A stretch of 19,486 bases of DNA from PALSA-505 sp036502085 (GTDB lineage: Bacteria; Actinomycetota; Actinomycetes; Streptosporangiales; Streptosporangiaceae): assembly GCA_036502085.1 (NCBI GenBank), contig DASXZD010000121.1:1-19486 (forward strand), read 5' to 3'. Position 1 is the stretch's first letter. Each line of letters begins with the position of its first letter. Of this stretch, positions 5,638 to 13,249 are shown in pieces. The position numbers and the translations under genes are program-made. The notes beneath the pieces were generated by a model. It had not been told where the DNA came from. It ran no database searches and saw only the letters and a program-made list of their open reading frames with translations.

Positions 5638-8600
5638 GTGCCCAGCGACACCCAGACGCTGCACATCCCAGCCAACCCGGTGCGGTTCGTCACCGCGGCG
5701 AGCCTGTTCGACGGGCACGACGCGGCGATCAACATCATGCGGCGGGTGCTGCAGAGCCAGGGCGCGGAGGTGATCCACCTCGGGCACGACCGCAGCGTGG
5801 ACAGCGTGGCGCACACCGCGATCGAGGAGGACGCCCAGGGCATCGCGCTGTCGTCCTACCAGGGCGGGCACGTCGAGTACTTCAGCTACCTGGTGGAGCG
5901 GCTGCGCGAGCTGGGGGCGGGGCACATCAAGGTGTACGGGGGCGGCGGCGGCGTCATCGTGCCCGACGAGATCGCGCTGCTGGCCGAGCGGGGCGTGACC
6001 ATCTTCGCGCCGGAAGACGGGCAGCGGCTCGGGCTGCCCGGCATGATCAACGAGCTGATCGCGGCCTGCGACGTCGACCTATGCGCCGACGACGAGCCAG
6101 AGCTGGACGCCGTGCTCAGCGGCAGTTCCGCCGCGCTGGCCCGCGCGGTCACCGTGCTCCAGGCCGGCCGGTCGGCCGGCCTAGCCGACGGCGTCCGGGA
6201 GGCGGCGGCCGCCCACCCGGTGCCCGTGCTCGGCATCACCGGCACCGGCGGCTCCGGCAAGTCGTCGCTGACCGACGAGCTGCTGCGCAGGTTCCGGCTG
6301 GATCTGGAGGACAAGCTGCGCATCGCGGTGCTCGCGATCGACCCGACCCGCCGGCGCGGTGGCGGCGCCCTGCTGGGCGACCGGATCCGGATGAACGCCC
6401 TGGACAGCGGGGACCGCAAGCGGACGTTCTTCCGGTCGATGGCGACCCGCCAGGCCGGCGCGCAACTCCCCGAGCGGTTCGACGACGTGCTGGCGGCCGT
6501 GAAGGCGGCGGGGTTCGACCTGGTCATCGTGGAGACGCCGGGCATCGGGCAGGGGGACACCTCCATCGTCCCGTTCAGCGACGTCTCGCTGTACGTGATG
6601 ACGCCGGAGTTCGGCGCCGCTTCCCAGCTGGAAAAGATCGACATGCTCGACTTCGCCGATGTCGTGGCGGTCAACAAGTTCGAGCGCCGCGGGGCCGATG
6701 ACGCCCGTCGCGACGTCTCCCGTCAGCTGGTCCGCAACCGGGAGGCGTTCGGGGCGAAGTGGGAGGACATGCCGGTGTTCGGCACCAGCGCCGCGCGGTT
6801 CAACGACGACGGGGTCAGCGCGCTGTACCAGCACCTCAAGTCGCTGCTGGCGGAGAAGGGACTGGCCGCCGGCGCGGGGATCCTCCCCCGCGTCGACGTC
6901 AAGGTGTCGTCAGGGCTGCGCAGCGTCGTTCCGGCCGCCCGCAGCCGCTACCTCTCGGAGATCGCCGACGCCGTCCGCGACTATCACCAGGTGACGCAGG
7001 ACCAGGCCGAGATCGCCCGGCGTCGGCAGCACCTGAAGACCACGGCCAGCCTGCTCGACGGCGGCGACGCGACCGGGCAAGCGGGAGCCGAGCAGGCGGG
7101 GGCCGGGCAGGCGACCGGCGCGGCCGGGCAGGTCGGGGCGCTGCTCGCCGCTGCCGAGGGCGAACTGCTGCCCGGTGTCCGCGACCAGCTCGGGCAATGG
7201 CCGGCCCGGGTCGAGGATTACACCGGCGACGAGTTCGTCTACACCGTGCGCGGCCGGGAGATCCGCACCCCGCTGACCCGCAGCACGCTGTCCGGGTCGA
7301 AGGTGCCGCGGGTCGCGCTGCCGCGGACCAGCGACGACGGCGAGCTGCTGCGGTTCCTGCGGGCGGAAAACCTGCCCGGCTTCTTCCCGTTCACCGCCGG
7401 GGTGTTCCCGTTCAAGCGCGCGGGCGAGGCACCGGCCCGGATGTTCGCCGGAGAGGGTGACCCGTTCCGCACTAACCGGCGCTTCCAGCTGCTGTCGCGG
7501 GGCAACGAGGCGACCAGGCTGTCGACGGCGTTCGACTCGGTGACCCTGTACGGCCGCGACCCCGACCCGCGCCCCGACATCTACGGCAAGGTCGGGACCT
7601 CGGGGGTGTCGATCGCCACGGTCGAGGACATGAAGGTCCTGTACTCCGGGTTCGACCTGTGCGCGCCGACCACGTCGGTGTCGATGACGATCAACGGGCC
7701 GGCGCCCGCCATCCTCGCGATGTTCCTCAACACCGCCATCGACCAGCGGCTCGACGCCTTCGCCGCCGAGCACGACCGGGCGCCCGAGGCGGCGGAAGCC
7801 GAGGAGATCCGGGCCTGGGTGCTAAAGAACGTCCGCGGCACGGTGCAAGCCGACATCCTCAAGGAGGACCAGGGGCAGAACACCTGCATCTTCTCGACCG
7901 ACTTCGCGCTGCGCTGCATGGGCGACATCCAGCAGTACTTCATCGACCATGAGGTGCAGAACTTCTACTCGGTGTCGATCTCCGGGTACCACATCGCCGA
8001 GGCGGGGGCCAACCCGATCAGCCAGCTGGCATTCACGCTGGCGAACGGCTTCACCTACGTCGAGGCCTACCTCGCCCGTGGCATGGACATCAACGACTTT
8101 GCCCCCAGCCTGTCGTTCTTCTTCTCCAACGGCCTGGACGCGGAGTACTCGGTCATCGGCCGGGTCGCGCGACGGATCTGGGCGGTCGCGATGAGGGAGC
8201 GCTACGGAGCGGGCGAGCGGGCGCAGAAGCTGAAGTACCACGTGCAGACCTCCGGCCGTTCGCTGCACGCGCAGGAGATGGACTTCAACGACATCCGCAC
8301 CACGCTGCAGGCGCTGTGCGCCATCTACGACAACTGCAACAGCCTGCACACCAACGCCTTCGACGAGGCGGTGACCACGCCCAGCGAGCATTCGGTGCGC
8401 CGGGCGCTCGCCATCCAGATGATCATCGACAAGGAGTGGGGCCTGGCGGGCAACGAGAACCCGCTGCAGGGCTCGTACATCATCGAGCAGCTCACCGACC
8501 TGGTGGAGGAGGCCGTGCTCGCGGAGTTCGACCGGCTCGCCGAGCGCGGCGGCGTGCTCGGCGCGATGGAAACCGGCTACCAGCGCGGCCGGATTCAGGA

Positions 8601-8937
8601 CGAGTCGATGCTGTACGAGCACCGCAAGCACGACGGCAGCCTGCCGATCGTCGGGGTCAACACGTTCCTCGACCCGCACCGCGACGAGACCCCGGCCGGG
8701 CCGGTGGAGCTGGCCCGCGCCACCGAGGCGGAGAAGCAGTCGCAACTCGACCGGCTCGCCGATTTCCACGCCCGGCACGCGCAGACCGCGCCGCAAGCGA
8801 TCGCCCAGCTCCAAGACGCGGCCGCTGGAGAGGGCAACGTGTTCGCCGCGCTGATGGACGCGGTCCGGCACTGTTCGCTCGGGCAGATCAGCGACGCGTT
8901 CTTCGAGGCCGGCGGCCAGTACCGGCGCAACGTGTGA
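5638..8937 (+). CDS. icmF: Fused isobutyryl-CoA mutase (IcmF) with built-in GTPase chaperone
   Basis: A 1099-residue adenosylcobalamin-dependent enzyme that interconverts isobutyryl-CoA and n-butyryl-CoA, linking valine and fatty acid metabolism. Residues 1 to about 145 are the B12-binding domain, with DGHD (His27 the expected lower ligand of cobalt) and the glycine-rich YGGGGG loop. Next comes a MeaB-like G domain with Walker A GTGGSGKS (202-209) and NKFE (346-349), which loads and guards the cofactor. An Ala/Gly/Gln-rich linker (about 475-505) precedes the (beta/alpha)8 mutase domain from about 540 onward. In the substrate pocket Phe590 (AGVFPF) and Gln747 (GQNTCIF) replace the Tyr and Arg of methylmalonyl-CoA mutases, the known isobutyryl-CoA signature. 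The GTG start at 5638 has GGAGG five bases upstream. Length is normal for the family. A MarR regulator follows after 10 nt. Confidence 0.96.
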   Translation: MPSDTQTLHIPANPVRFVTAASLFDGHDAAINIMRRVLQSQGAEVIHLGHDRSVDSVAHTAIEEDAQGIALSSYQGGHVEYFSYLVERLRELGAGHIKVYGGGGGVIVPDEIALLAERGVTIFAPEDGQRLGLPGMINELIAACDVDLCADDEPELDAVLSGSSAALARAVTVLQAGRSAGLADGVREAAAAHPVPVLGITGTGGSGKSSLTDELLRRFRLDLEDKLRIAVLAIDPTRRRGGGALLGDRIRMNALDSGDRKRTFFRSMATRQAGAQLPERFDDVLAAVKAAGFDLVIVETPGIGQGDTSIVPFSDVSLYVMTPEFGAASQLEKIDMLDFADVVAVNKFERRGADDARRDVSRQLVRNREAFGAKWEDMPVFGTSAARFNDDGVSALYQHLKSLLAEKGLAAGAGILPRVDVKVSSGLRSVVPAARSRYLSEIADAVRDYHQVTQDQAEIARRRQHLKTTASLLDGGDATGQAGAEQAGAGQATGAAGQVGALLAAAEGELLPGVRDQLGQWPARVEDYTGDEFVYTVRGREIRTPLTRSTLSGSKVPRVALPRTSDDGELLRFLRAENLPGFFPFTAGVFPFKRAGEAPARMFAGEGDPFRTNRRFQLLSRGNEATRLSTAFDSVTLYGRDPDPRPDIYGKVGTSGVSIATVEDMKVLYSGFDLCAPTTSVSMTINGPAPAILAMFLNTAIDQRLDAFAAEHDRAPEAAEAEEIRAWVLKNVRGTVQADILKEDQGQNTCIFSTDFALRCMGDIQQYFIDHEVQNFYSVSISGYHIAEAGANPISQLAFTLANGFTYVEAYLARGMDINDFAPSLSFFFSNGLDAEYSVIGRVARRIWAVAMRERYGAGERAQKLKYHVQTSGRSLHAQEMDFNDIRTTLQALCAIYDNCNSLHTNAFDEAVTTPSEHSVRRALAIQMIIDKEWGLAGNENPLQGSYIIEQLTDLVEEAVLAEFDRLAERGGVLGAMETGYQRGRIQDESMLYEHRKHDGSLPIVGVNTFLDPHRDETPAGPVELARATEAEKQSQLDRLADFHARHAQTAPQAIAQLQDAAAGEGNVFAALMDAVRHCSLGQISDAFFEAGGQYRRNV

Positions 8938-8947
8938 GGGGGAAGCC

Positions 8948-9454
8948 GTGACGACGCCGGTGCTGAGGTTCGACCCCATCGCGGAGGCCGCCAGGCAATG
9001 GCGGGCGCACGGCTGGCAAGACGCGGCCGACGGCATGGCCGCCGTCACCTCGCTGATGCGCGCCCAGGCCATCATGCTGGCCCGCGCGGATGAGGTGCTG
9101 CGACCGCTCGGACTGAGCTTCGCCCGCTACGAGCTGCTCACCTTGCTGTCGTTTACCCGGCACGGGGCCCTGCCGATGGCCCGGGCCGGCGCTCTCCTGC
9201 AGGTGCACCCGACGAGCATCACCAGCGCCGTGCGGCGGCTCGAACGTGCCGGGCTGGTCCGCCGCGAGCCGCACCCGGACGACGGCCGGGCCGTGCTCGT
9301 GCATATTACCGGCGAGGGCCGCGAGCTGGCCGAAGCCGCTACCAAGGAGCTGAACGCCGCGCTGTTTTGCCGGCCCGGGCTCGCCCCGCCTCAGCTCGAA
9401 ACGCTGGTCTCGGTGCTCCGCGACCTGCGCCGCGACGCCGGCGACTTCGCCTGA
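8948..9454 (+). CDS. MarR-family transcriptional regulator, likely regulator of icmF
   Basis: A 168-residue winged-helix DNA-binding protein. The N-terminal dimerisation helices are followed by the helix-turn-helix at about residues 75-104 (ARAGALLQVHPTSITSAVRR) and by the wing, RREPHPDDGRAVLVHIT, whose Asp-x-Arg turn is typical of MarR proteins. The GTG start follows the icmF stop by 10 nt, with GAGGGGGAAG as ribosome binding site, so the two genes form an operon. MarR proteins usually bind 16-20-bp palindromes and release them on binding a ligand. The duplicated palindromes before icmF suit autoregulation of this operon, with an acyl-CoA or acid as a possible ligand; that is inference. Its last five codons and flanking bases are repeated 70 bp downstream. 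Confidence 0.92.
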   Translation: MTTPVLRFDPIAEAARQWRAHGWQDAADGMAAVTSLMRAQAIMLARADEVLRPLGLSFARYELLTLLSFTRHGALPMARAGALLQVHPTSITSAVRRLERAGLVRREPHPDDGRAVLVHITGEGRELAEAATKELNAALFCRPGLAPPQLETLVSVLRDLRRDAGDFA

Positions 9455-9521
9455 GCCTCTTTTAGGCCGGCTGTAGGCGGCTGTAGGCAGCTGTAGGCAG
9501 CTGTAGGCCGGCGACTTCGCC
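9437..9521. repeat. Tandem 10-bp repeat plus copy of the marR 3' end
   Basis: GCCGGCGACTTCGCC, the last five sense codons of marR (9437-9451), recurs exactly at 9507-9521. Between them lie four head-to-tail decamers CTGTAGGCNG at 9471-9480, 9481-9490, 9491-9500 and 9501-9510. The decamer period is close to one helical turn. No gene is present in this spacer, which leads to the ribosome binding site AGGAAGG (9536-9542) of the next gene. Confidence 0.9.
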
Positions 9522-9548
9522 CTGACCCTTGTTACAGGAAGGCATCTC

Positions 9549-10334
9549 ATGCCGACGCTGCGCGATGACCTCGGGTATCCGCTCGACCTGGCCGAGCCGC
9601 CGCGGCGCATCGTCTCGCTTGTCCCGTCGCTGACCGAAGCCCTCGCCAGCACCGTCCCCGGCCGGCTGGCCGGCGCCACCGACTGGTGCACCCACCCGGC
9701 CGACCTGGACGTGCCGCGGGTCCGCGGCACCAAGAACCCGAACCGTCAAGCGATCATCGCGCTCCGCCCCGACCTGGTCGTCGCCAACCGGGAGGAGAAC
9801 CGCCGGCACGACGTCGAGCAGCTGCGGGCGGCCGGGGTCCCGGTATGGGTCACCGAGATCGAGACGGTGCAGGCGGCGCTGCGCTCGCTGCGCCGCCTGT
9901 TCACCGAGACCCTGGCCGTGCCCGAGCCCGGCTGGCTGCGCACCGCCGCCGCGCAGTGGTCAGGCCCGCCCGCGCTGCCGCCGGTACCAACGATCGTCCC
10001 GGTCTGGCGGGATCCCTGGATGGTTGTCGGGGCCCGCACGTTCGCGGGCGACGTGCTCACCCGGCTCGGACTGGCCCACGTCTTCGCCGATTCGCCCGAC
10101 CGGTATCCCAAGGCCGAGCTGGCCGACCTGACCTCGGCCGGGGCCCGGCTGGCCGTGCTGCCGGACGAGCCCTACGTCTTCACGCCCGACGACGGCCCCG
10201 AGGCCTTCCCCGGCATGGCCGTAGCGCTCGTCTCCGGCCGGAGCCTGACCTGGTACGGCCCCTCGCTGGCGAGCGCCAGGTCCGAGCTGATCGGCTCCAT
10301 CGAGCCAGCGATCACCGGCCTGCCCAGCGACTGA
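9549..10334 (+). CDS. BtuF-like helical-backbone metal receptor without signal peptide
   Basis: A 261-residue protein of the periplasmic-binding-protein-like fold that, in ABC importers, binds vitamin B12 or iron-siderophore. Family landmarks are RIVSLVPSLTEALAS (20-34), GATDWCTHP (42-50), VRGTKNP (58-64) and LRPDLVVANREENRR (72-86), and a C-terminal lobe beginning near WMVVGARTFAGDVL. The N-terminus goes straight into the domain with no signal peptide, lipobox or membrane helix, so the protein is predicted to stay in the cytosol. The start is set by AGGAAGG six bases before the ATG. No importer permease or ATPase gene is adjacent. Its place behind a B12-dependent mutase suggests intracellular cobalamin handling, but this is inference; another metal-chelate ligand is possible. 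It may share the icmF-marR transcript across a 94-bp repeat-bearing gap. Confidence 0.85.
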   Translation: MPTLRDDLGYPLDLAEPPRRIVSLVPSLTEALASTVPGRLAGATDWCTHPADLDVPRVRGTKNPNRQAIIALRPDLVVANREENRRHDVEQLRAAGVPVWVTEIETVQAALRSLRRLFTETLAVPEPGWLRTAAAQWSGPPALPPVPTIVPVWRDPWMVVGARTFAGDVLTRLGLAHVFADSPDRYPKAELADLTSAGARLAVLPDEPYVFTPDDGPEAFPGMAVALVSGRSLTWYGPSLASARSELIGSIEPAITGLPSD

Positions 10335-10383
10335 CCCGCGATCACCGGCCTACCCTGCGGTCACCGGCCTGCCCGGCGACTAG
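10308..10383. repeat. Degenerate triplication of the 3' end of the BtuF-like gene
   Basis: GCGATCACCGGCC recurs at 10308-10320, 10338-10350 and, with one change, 10357-10369. The first copy encodes AITGLP near the C-terminus. The third copy continues TGCCCGGCGACTAG, so it would again encode AVTGLPGD and a stop. The array fills the convergent gap up to the stop of the next gene. Confidence 0.85.
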
Positions 10384-10386
10384 GAG

Positions 10387-10851
10387 TCAGGCGTCGCGAC
10401 GGCGGCGGGCGCCGCCCATCGAGCCGGCCAGCCCGGTCAGGCCGTAAACGCCCGCGCCGTGCCACACCCCGCTGAAGATCCCGGCGAATACCCCGCCGCC
10501 GAGCACCACCGAGAGCACGAAGACGATCGCGGCGCAGGCCGCGCCGGGCAGGATCGCGAATCGCCAGGGGTTGCTGCGCGCCCACCGGAGGGCTCGCCCT
10601 GACCGCGAGCTCTGCAACGCTCCCGCGGCGGCCACGACGAAGAACGCCAGCACGCCGAGCGCCGCTGAGCCGCTGAGCGCGCTCAGCCCGATGTTTCCGC
10701 TGATGAGGTGCAGCCCGAGATCGCCGAGCCCGACGACAGCGCCGGTCCCTACGGCCGCCGTCCACGGGGCAGCGGACATCGCCGCGCTGGAGACCGCAGC
10801 CTCGTCACGCCTGGACAGCCCGGGCTCGTCGGTGCGGGTTGGTGCAGACAT
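10387..10851 (-). CDS. Small multi-pass membrane protein of unknown function
   Basis: A 154-residue protein with four hydrophobic segments: roughly 28-45 (AVGTGAVVGLGDLGLHLI), 55-75 (ALSGSAALGVLAFFVVAAAG), 94-113 (FAILPGAACAAIVFVLSVVL) and 115-140 (GGVFAGIFSGVWHGAGVYGL). The first 20 or so residues and the RRRRDA tail are polar and likely cytosolic. The ATG at 10851 is preferred because AGGGAG lies five bases upstream; an in-frame GTG at 10857 would have no room for a ribosome binding site. It is divergent from the HtrA-like protease across a region rich in palindromes. No family is recognised. Confidence 0.75.
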   Translation of the reverse strand: MSAPTRTDEPGLSRRDEAAVSSAAMSAAPWTAAVGTGAVVGLGDLGLHLISGNIGLSALSGSAALGVLAFFVVAAAGALQSSRSGRALRWARSNPWRFAILPGAACAAIVFVLSVVLGGGVFAGIFSGVWHGAGVYGLTGLAGSMGGARRRRDA

Positions 10852-10902
10852 GGCCACTCCCTGCTGTCAGAATCCTGGTGGGCACGGCCGCCAGGCCGGT
10901 TA

Positions 10903-10916
10903 GACAGCTAGCTGTC
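10903..10916. promoter_or_regulatory. TetR-type operator candidate
   Basis: GACAGCTAGCTGTC is a perfect palindrome, flanked by GGCCG (10895-10899) and CGGCC (10917-10921), which can extend the stem after a four-base bulge. The TAGACA...TGTC form resembles many TetR-family sites. It lies about 50 nt upstream of the membrane protein ATG and is in position to control it. Confidence 0.5.
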
Positions 10917-10951
10917 CGGCCGCCTGGACGCCGCCGCCGCGAACTCACTAC

Positions 10952-10967
10952 TCACGTTATATCGTGA
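10952..10967. promoter_or_regulatory. PadR-like operator candidate
   Basis: TCACGTTATATCGTGA is a 16-bp palindrome with one mismatched pair and a TATA centre. Sites of the form ACG-ATATAT-CGT are bound by some PadR- and TetR-family repressors. Its AT centre could also be part of a promoter for either divergent gene. Confidence 0.45.
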
Positions 10968-11042
10968 ATGTACCTTAGGCAACGCGCCACGAGGCACGTC
11001 GCCGTTTATCCAGGTCACAGGACTGTGTCGATCTCCGGTATG

Positions 11043-11058
11043 CGTGATCTCCATCACG
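11043..11058. promoter_or_regulatory. Crp/Fnr-family-like binding site
   Basis: CGTGATCTCCATCACG has perfect arms CGTGAT and ATCACG around four bases. It matches the Crp half-site pattern GTGA-N6-TCAC and the Fnr-like TGAT-N4-ATCA layout. It lies about 150 nt before the protease start. Confidence 0.5.
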
Positions 11059-11206
11059 TCCGGCCAATCCTCAGGAGGCGTTCAGCGTAGGTCCAGGCAG
11101 ATTGGGCTAACTAGAGGAAGAGCGCGGGCCAGACCTAGGGCCCCGGCCGACGGGATAGCCGGGACCCGAACGGGAATTACGCTAGTTCCGGGCAAGGTGA
11201 TTTCAG

Positions 11207-13231
11207 ATGCACGAAGAGCGCAACGACGGCGAGCAGCAGCCGCCGGAGTTCGACAGCGCCTGGCCGGCGCCGCAAGACGGATCCGCCGGATCCGCTGGAT
11301 CGTCTGGTACCGGTAGGGGCGGCACAGACGCCTCGCCGGCGGCCGACTGGGTCCCGGCCCAGGCGCCGGGCGCGGCCCCTGCCGCCCCGGAAGCCCCGGA
11401 AGCCCCGGAAACCCCGGAAACCTCAGCGGCCGGGCTGCCGCCCGACGCGAGCGCCAGCCCCGGCGCCGGCGACACGCTGTCGCCAGACGCCGAAGCGACC
11501 GGCGAGAACGTCCCCCTCCCGTCCGGCCCGGGCTACGAGCACCCGACGATGGCCTACAGCGCCTCGCCGCCAACCCCGCCGGGCGGCGACCAGCCCGACT
11601 ACGGACAGCCCGACTACAGGCAAGGCGGCTATGCCCAGGGCGGCTACCCGCAGAGCCCCTACGGCTACGGCCACGGCGGCTACCCGCAGGGCCCGTACGG
11701 CTACGGCCACGGCGGCTACCCGCAGGGTGCCTACGGTCCCGGCTACGGCCACGAAGCCTACGGTCCAGGCGGCTACCCTTCGGGCCCCTCGGGCCCCCCG
11801 GGCCCTGCGGGCCCCTCGGGCCCGCAGCACGGCCCCCGGCCCGGATACGGGCCGCCCGGCGGGTACGCGACCGGCGGATACCCGGCCGGAGACATCATCG
11901 GCGGTTACGGCCAGGAGGCGCCCCGGTCGCGTAGCGGCAGCCGGATTCTCACCTACGTTGTCGTCGCCGCGCTGGCCGCCGGAGTCGGAGCCGGAACGGT
12001 CCTGGCCCTCAAGCACAACAACACGTCGAACAACAACAGCTCGTTCGCCAGCCCGGGATCCGGCAATGGATCAGGCGGGATCGGCAACGGATCCGGCGGC
12101 AACAGCAACGGCCCCGACAGCGCGCTCATCCAGTCCGTCGCCAACAAGGTCAGCCCGGGGATCGTGGACGTGATCTCGACCGCCCAGTACCAGGGCAGCA
12201 CGCTCGAGGGAACCGGGATGGTCCTCACCTCCGGCGGCCTGGTGCTGACCAACAACCACGTCGTCGAGGGCACGTCCAAGATCGAGGTGAAGATCGCTAA
12301 CACCGGGCAGACCTTCTCGGTCACCCTGCTCGGCACCGACAAGGCCGACGACATCGCGCTGCTCAAGCTGAACGGCGCGTCCGGCCTGAAGACGATCCCG
12401 GTCGGCGACTCGAAAACGGTCAAGGTCGGCGACCCGGTCGTGGCCCTCGGCAACGCCGAAGGCCAGGATGGCGCCCCGGCCGTGGTGAGCGGCGAGATCA
12501 CCAACCTGAACCAGTCGATCCAGGCGTCGGACCAGGGCGCGAACACGACCGAGAACCTGCACGGGATGCTGGAGACGAACGCGGCGATCGTGTCGGGCGA
12601 CTCCGGCGGCGCGCTCGCCAGCGCGCAGGGCAAGGTGATCGGCATGAACACCGCCGCCAACACCAGCTCCGGCCAGTTTGGCGGCCAGGGCGCCAGCATG
12701 GGGTTCGCGATCCCGATCGACCGGGCCCTGTCGGTCGCCACCCGGATCGAGTCGGGCGACAACTCCGCCGGAATCCAGCTCGGTTCGCCCGCCTTCCTCG
12801 GCGTGACGGTGGCGACCACCGGCGGCACGAACTCCGCGCCCAGCAACTCGCCCAGCCCGGCCACCCAGCTGCGGCAGATGCAGAGCGCGGCGAATGACCA
12901 GCAGAACGGATTCGGCGGATTCGGCGGCGGGACGGGCAGCCCCGCCGGCTGCCTGACCGCCAACCAGCTCACCGTGCCCAGCAAGATCCCGAACGTCAGC
13001 TCAGGCACGCTGATCGGCGGGGTGCTCTGCAACACTCCGGTCAATTCGGCCGGGGTGACCTCCGGGTCGGTGATCACCGGCATCGACGGCCAGGCCATCA
13101 CCTCGCCGCAGACGCTGACCAGCGCGCTGACCAAGTACCACCCGGGCGAGACGATCACGATGACCTGGGTGGCACCCGACGGCCAGCACCACACGTCCTC
13201 GCTGACGCTGACCTCGGGGCCGGCCAAGTAG
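11207..13231 (+). CDS. HtrA/DegP-like membrane-anchored serine protease with PDZ domain
   Basis: A 674-residue trypsin-fold protease for extracytoplasmic protein quality control or regulated cleavage. Residues 1-240 are a cytosolic, Pro/Gly/Tyr-rich tail with PEAPEAPETPET and GGYPQGPYGYGH repeats. One membrane helix follows (about 246-268, LTYVVVAALAAGVGAGTVLA), then an Asn/Ser/Gly linker. The catalytic triad is His351 (LTNNHVVEG), Asp382 (KADDIALLKL) and Ser466 (VSGDSGGAL). After the protease domain a Ser/Asn/Gln/Gly-rich insert (about 545-580) leads to a PDZ-like end with AGVTSGSVITGIDGQAI. Cys582 and Cys608 are the only cysteines I see and could pair outside the cell. The ATG at 11207 has AAGGTGA upstream. 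It converges with dapE on a shared hairpin. This layout is common in actinobacterial HtrA proteins; the substrate is unknown. Confidence 0.93.
   Translation: MHEERNDGEQQPPEFDSAWPAPQDGSAGSAGSSGTGRGGTDASPAADWVPAQAPGAAPAAPEAPEAPETPETSAAGLPPDASASPGAGDTLSPDAEATGENVPLPSGPGYEHPTMAYSASPPTPPGGDQPDYGQPDYRQGGYAQGGYPQSPYGYGHGGYPQGPYGYGHGGYPQGAYGPGYGHEAYGPGGYPSGPSGPPGPAGPSGPQHGPRPGYGPPGGYATGGYPAGDIIGGYGQEAPRSRSGSRILTYVVVAALAAGVGAGTVLALKHNNTSNNNSSFASPGSGNGSGGIGNGSGGNSNGPDSALIQSVANKVSPGIVDVISTAQYQGSTLEGTGMVLTSGGLVLTNNHVVEGTSKIEVKIANTGQTFSVTLLGTDKADDIALLKLNGASGLKTIPVGDSKTVKVGDPVVALGNAEGQDGAPAVVSGEITNLNQSIQASDQGANTTENLHGMLETNAAIVSGDSGGALASAQGKVIGMNTAANTSSGQFGGQGASMGFAIPIDRALSVATRIESGDNSAGIQLGSPAFLGVTVATTGGTNSAPSNSPSPATQLRQMQSAANDQQNGFGGFGGGTGSPAGCLTANQLTVPSKIPNVSSGTLIGGVLCNTPVNSAGVTSGSVITGIDGQAITSPQTLTSALTKYHPGETITMTWVAPDGQHHTSSLTLTSGPAK
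11639..11752 (+). repeat. In-frame 36-bp repeats coding GGYPQxPYGYGH
   Basis: Two nearly identical 36-bp units at 11639-11674 and 11675-11710, followed by a longer 42-bp variant at 11711-11752, encode the tyrosine/glycine repeats of the protease's cytosolic tail. Further degenerate GGY units continue downstream. Unit number probably varies between strains. Confidence 0.85.
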
Positions 13232-13249
13232 CGACAGCGAGACGCGCGA

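Larger units (their letters stand above)
10852..11206. other. Divergent promoter region with three dyads
   Basis: A 355-bp gene-free stretch between the membrane protein (leftward) and the protease (rightward). It holds a 14-bp perfect palindrome (10903-10916), a 16-bp near-perfect AT-centred palindrome (10952-10967) and a Crp/Fnr-like dyad (11043-11058). It is locally more AT-rich than its surroundings at 10940-11000. No regulator gene that would obviously bind these sites lies next to it. Confidence 0.6.

Noticed and set aside
3963..5843. 626-codon open frame on the minus strand
   Set aside because: It lies opposite the amidase with its intact triad, is Arg/Pro/Gln-rich, and has no recognisable domain: a GC-driven shadow.
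7822..9075. 417-codon minus-strand frame
   Set aside because: Antisense to the end of icmF and the start of marR, both securely identified; composition is that of an antisense shadow.
9471..9510. Possible mini-CRISPR or iteron array
   Set aside because: The 10-bp units are contiguous with no spacers, and there are no cas or replication genes; better read as a simple tandem repeat.
11953..13227. 424-codon minus-strand frame
   Set aside because: Antisense to the protease domain with the catalytic triad; no domain recognised in it.
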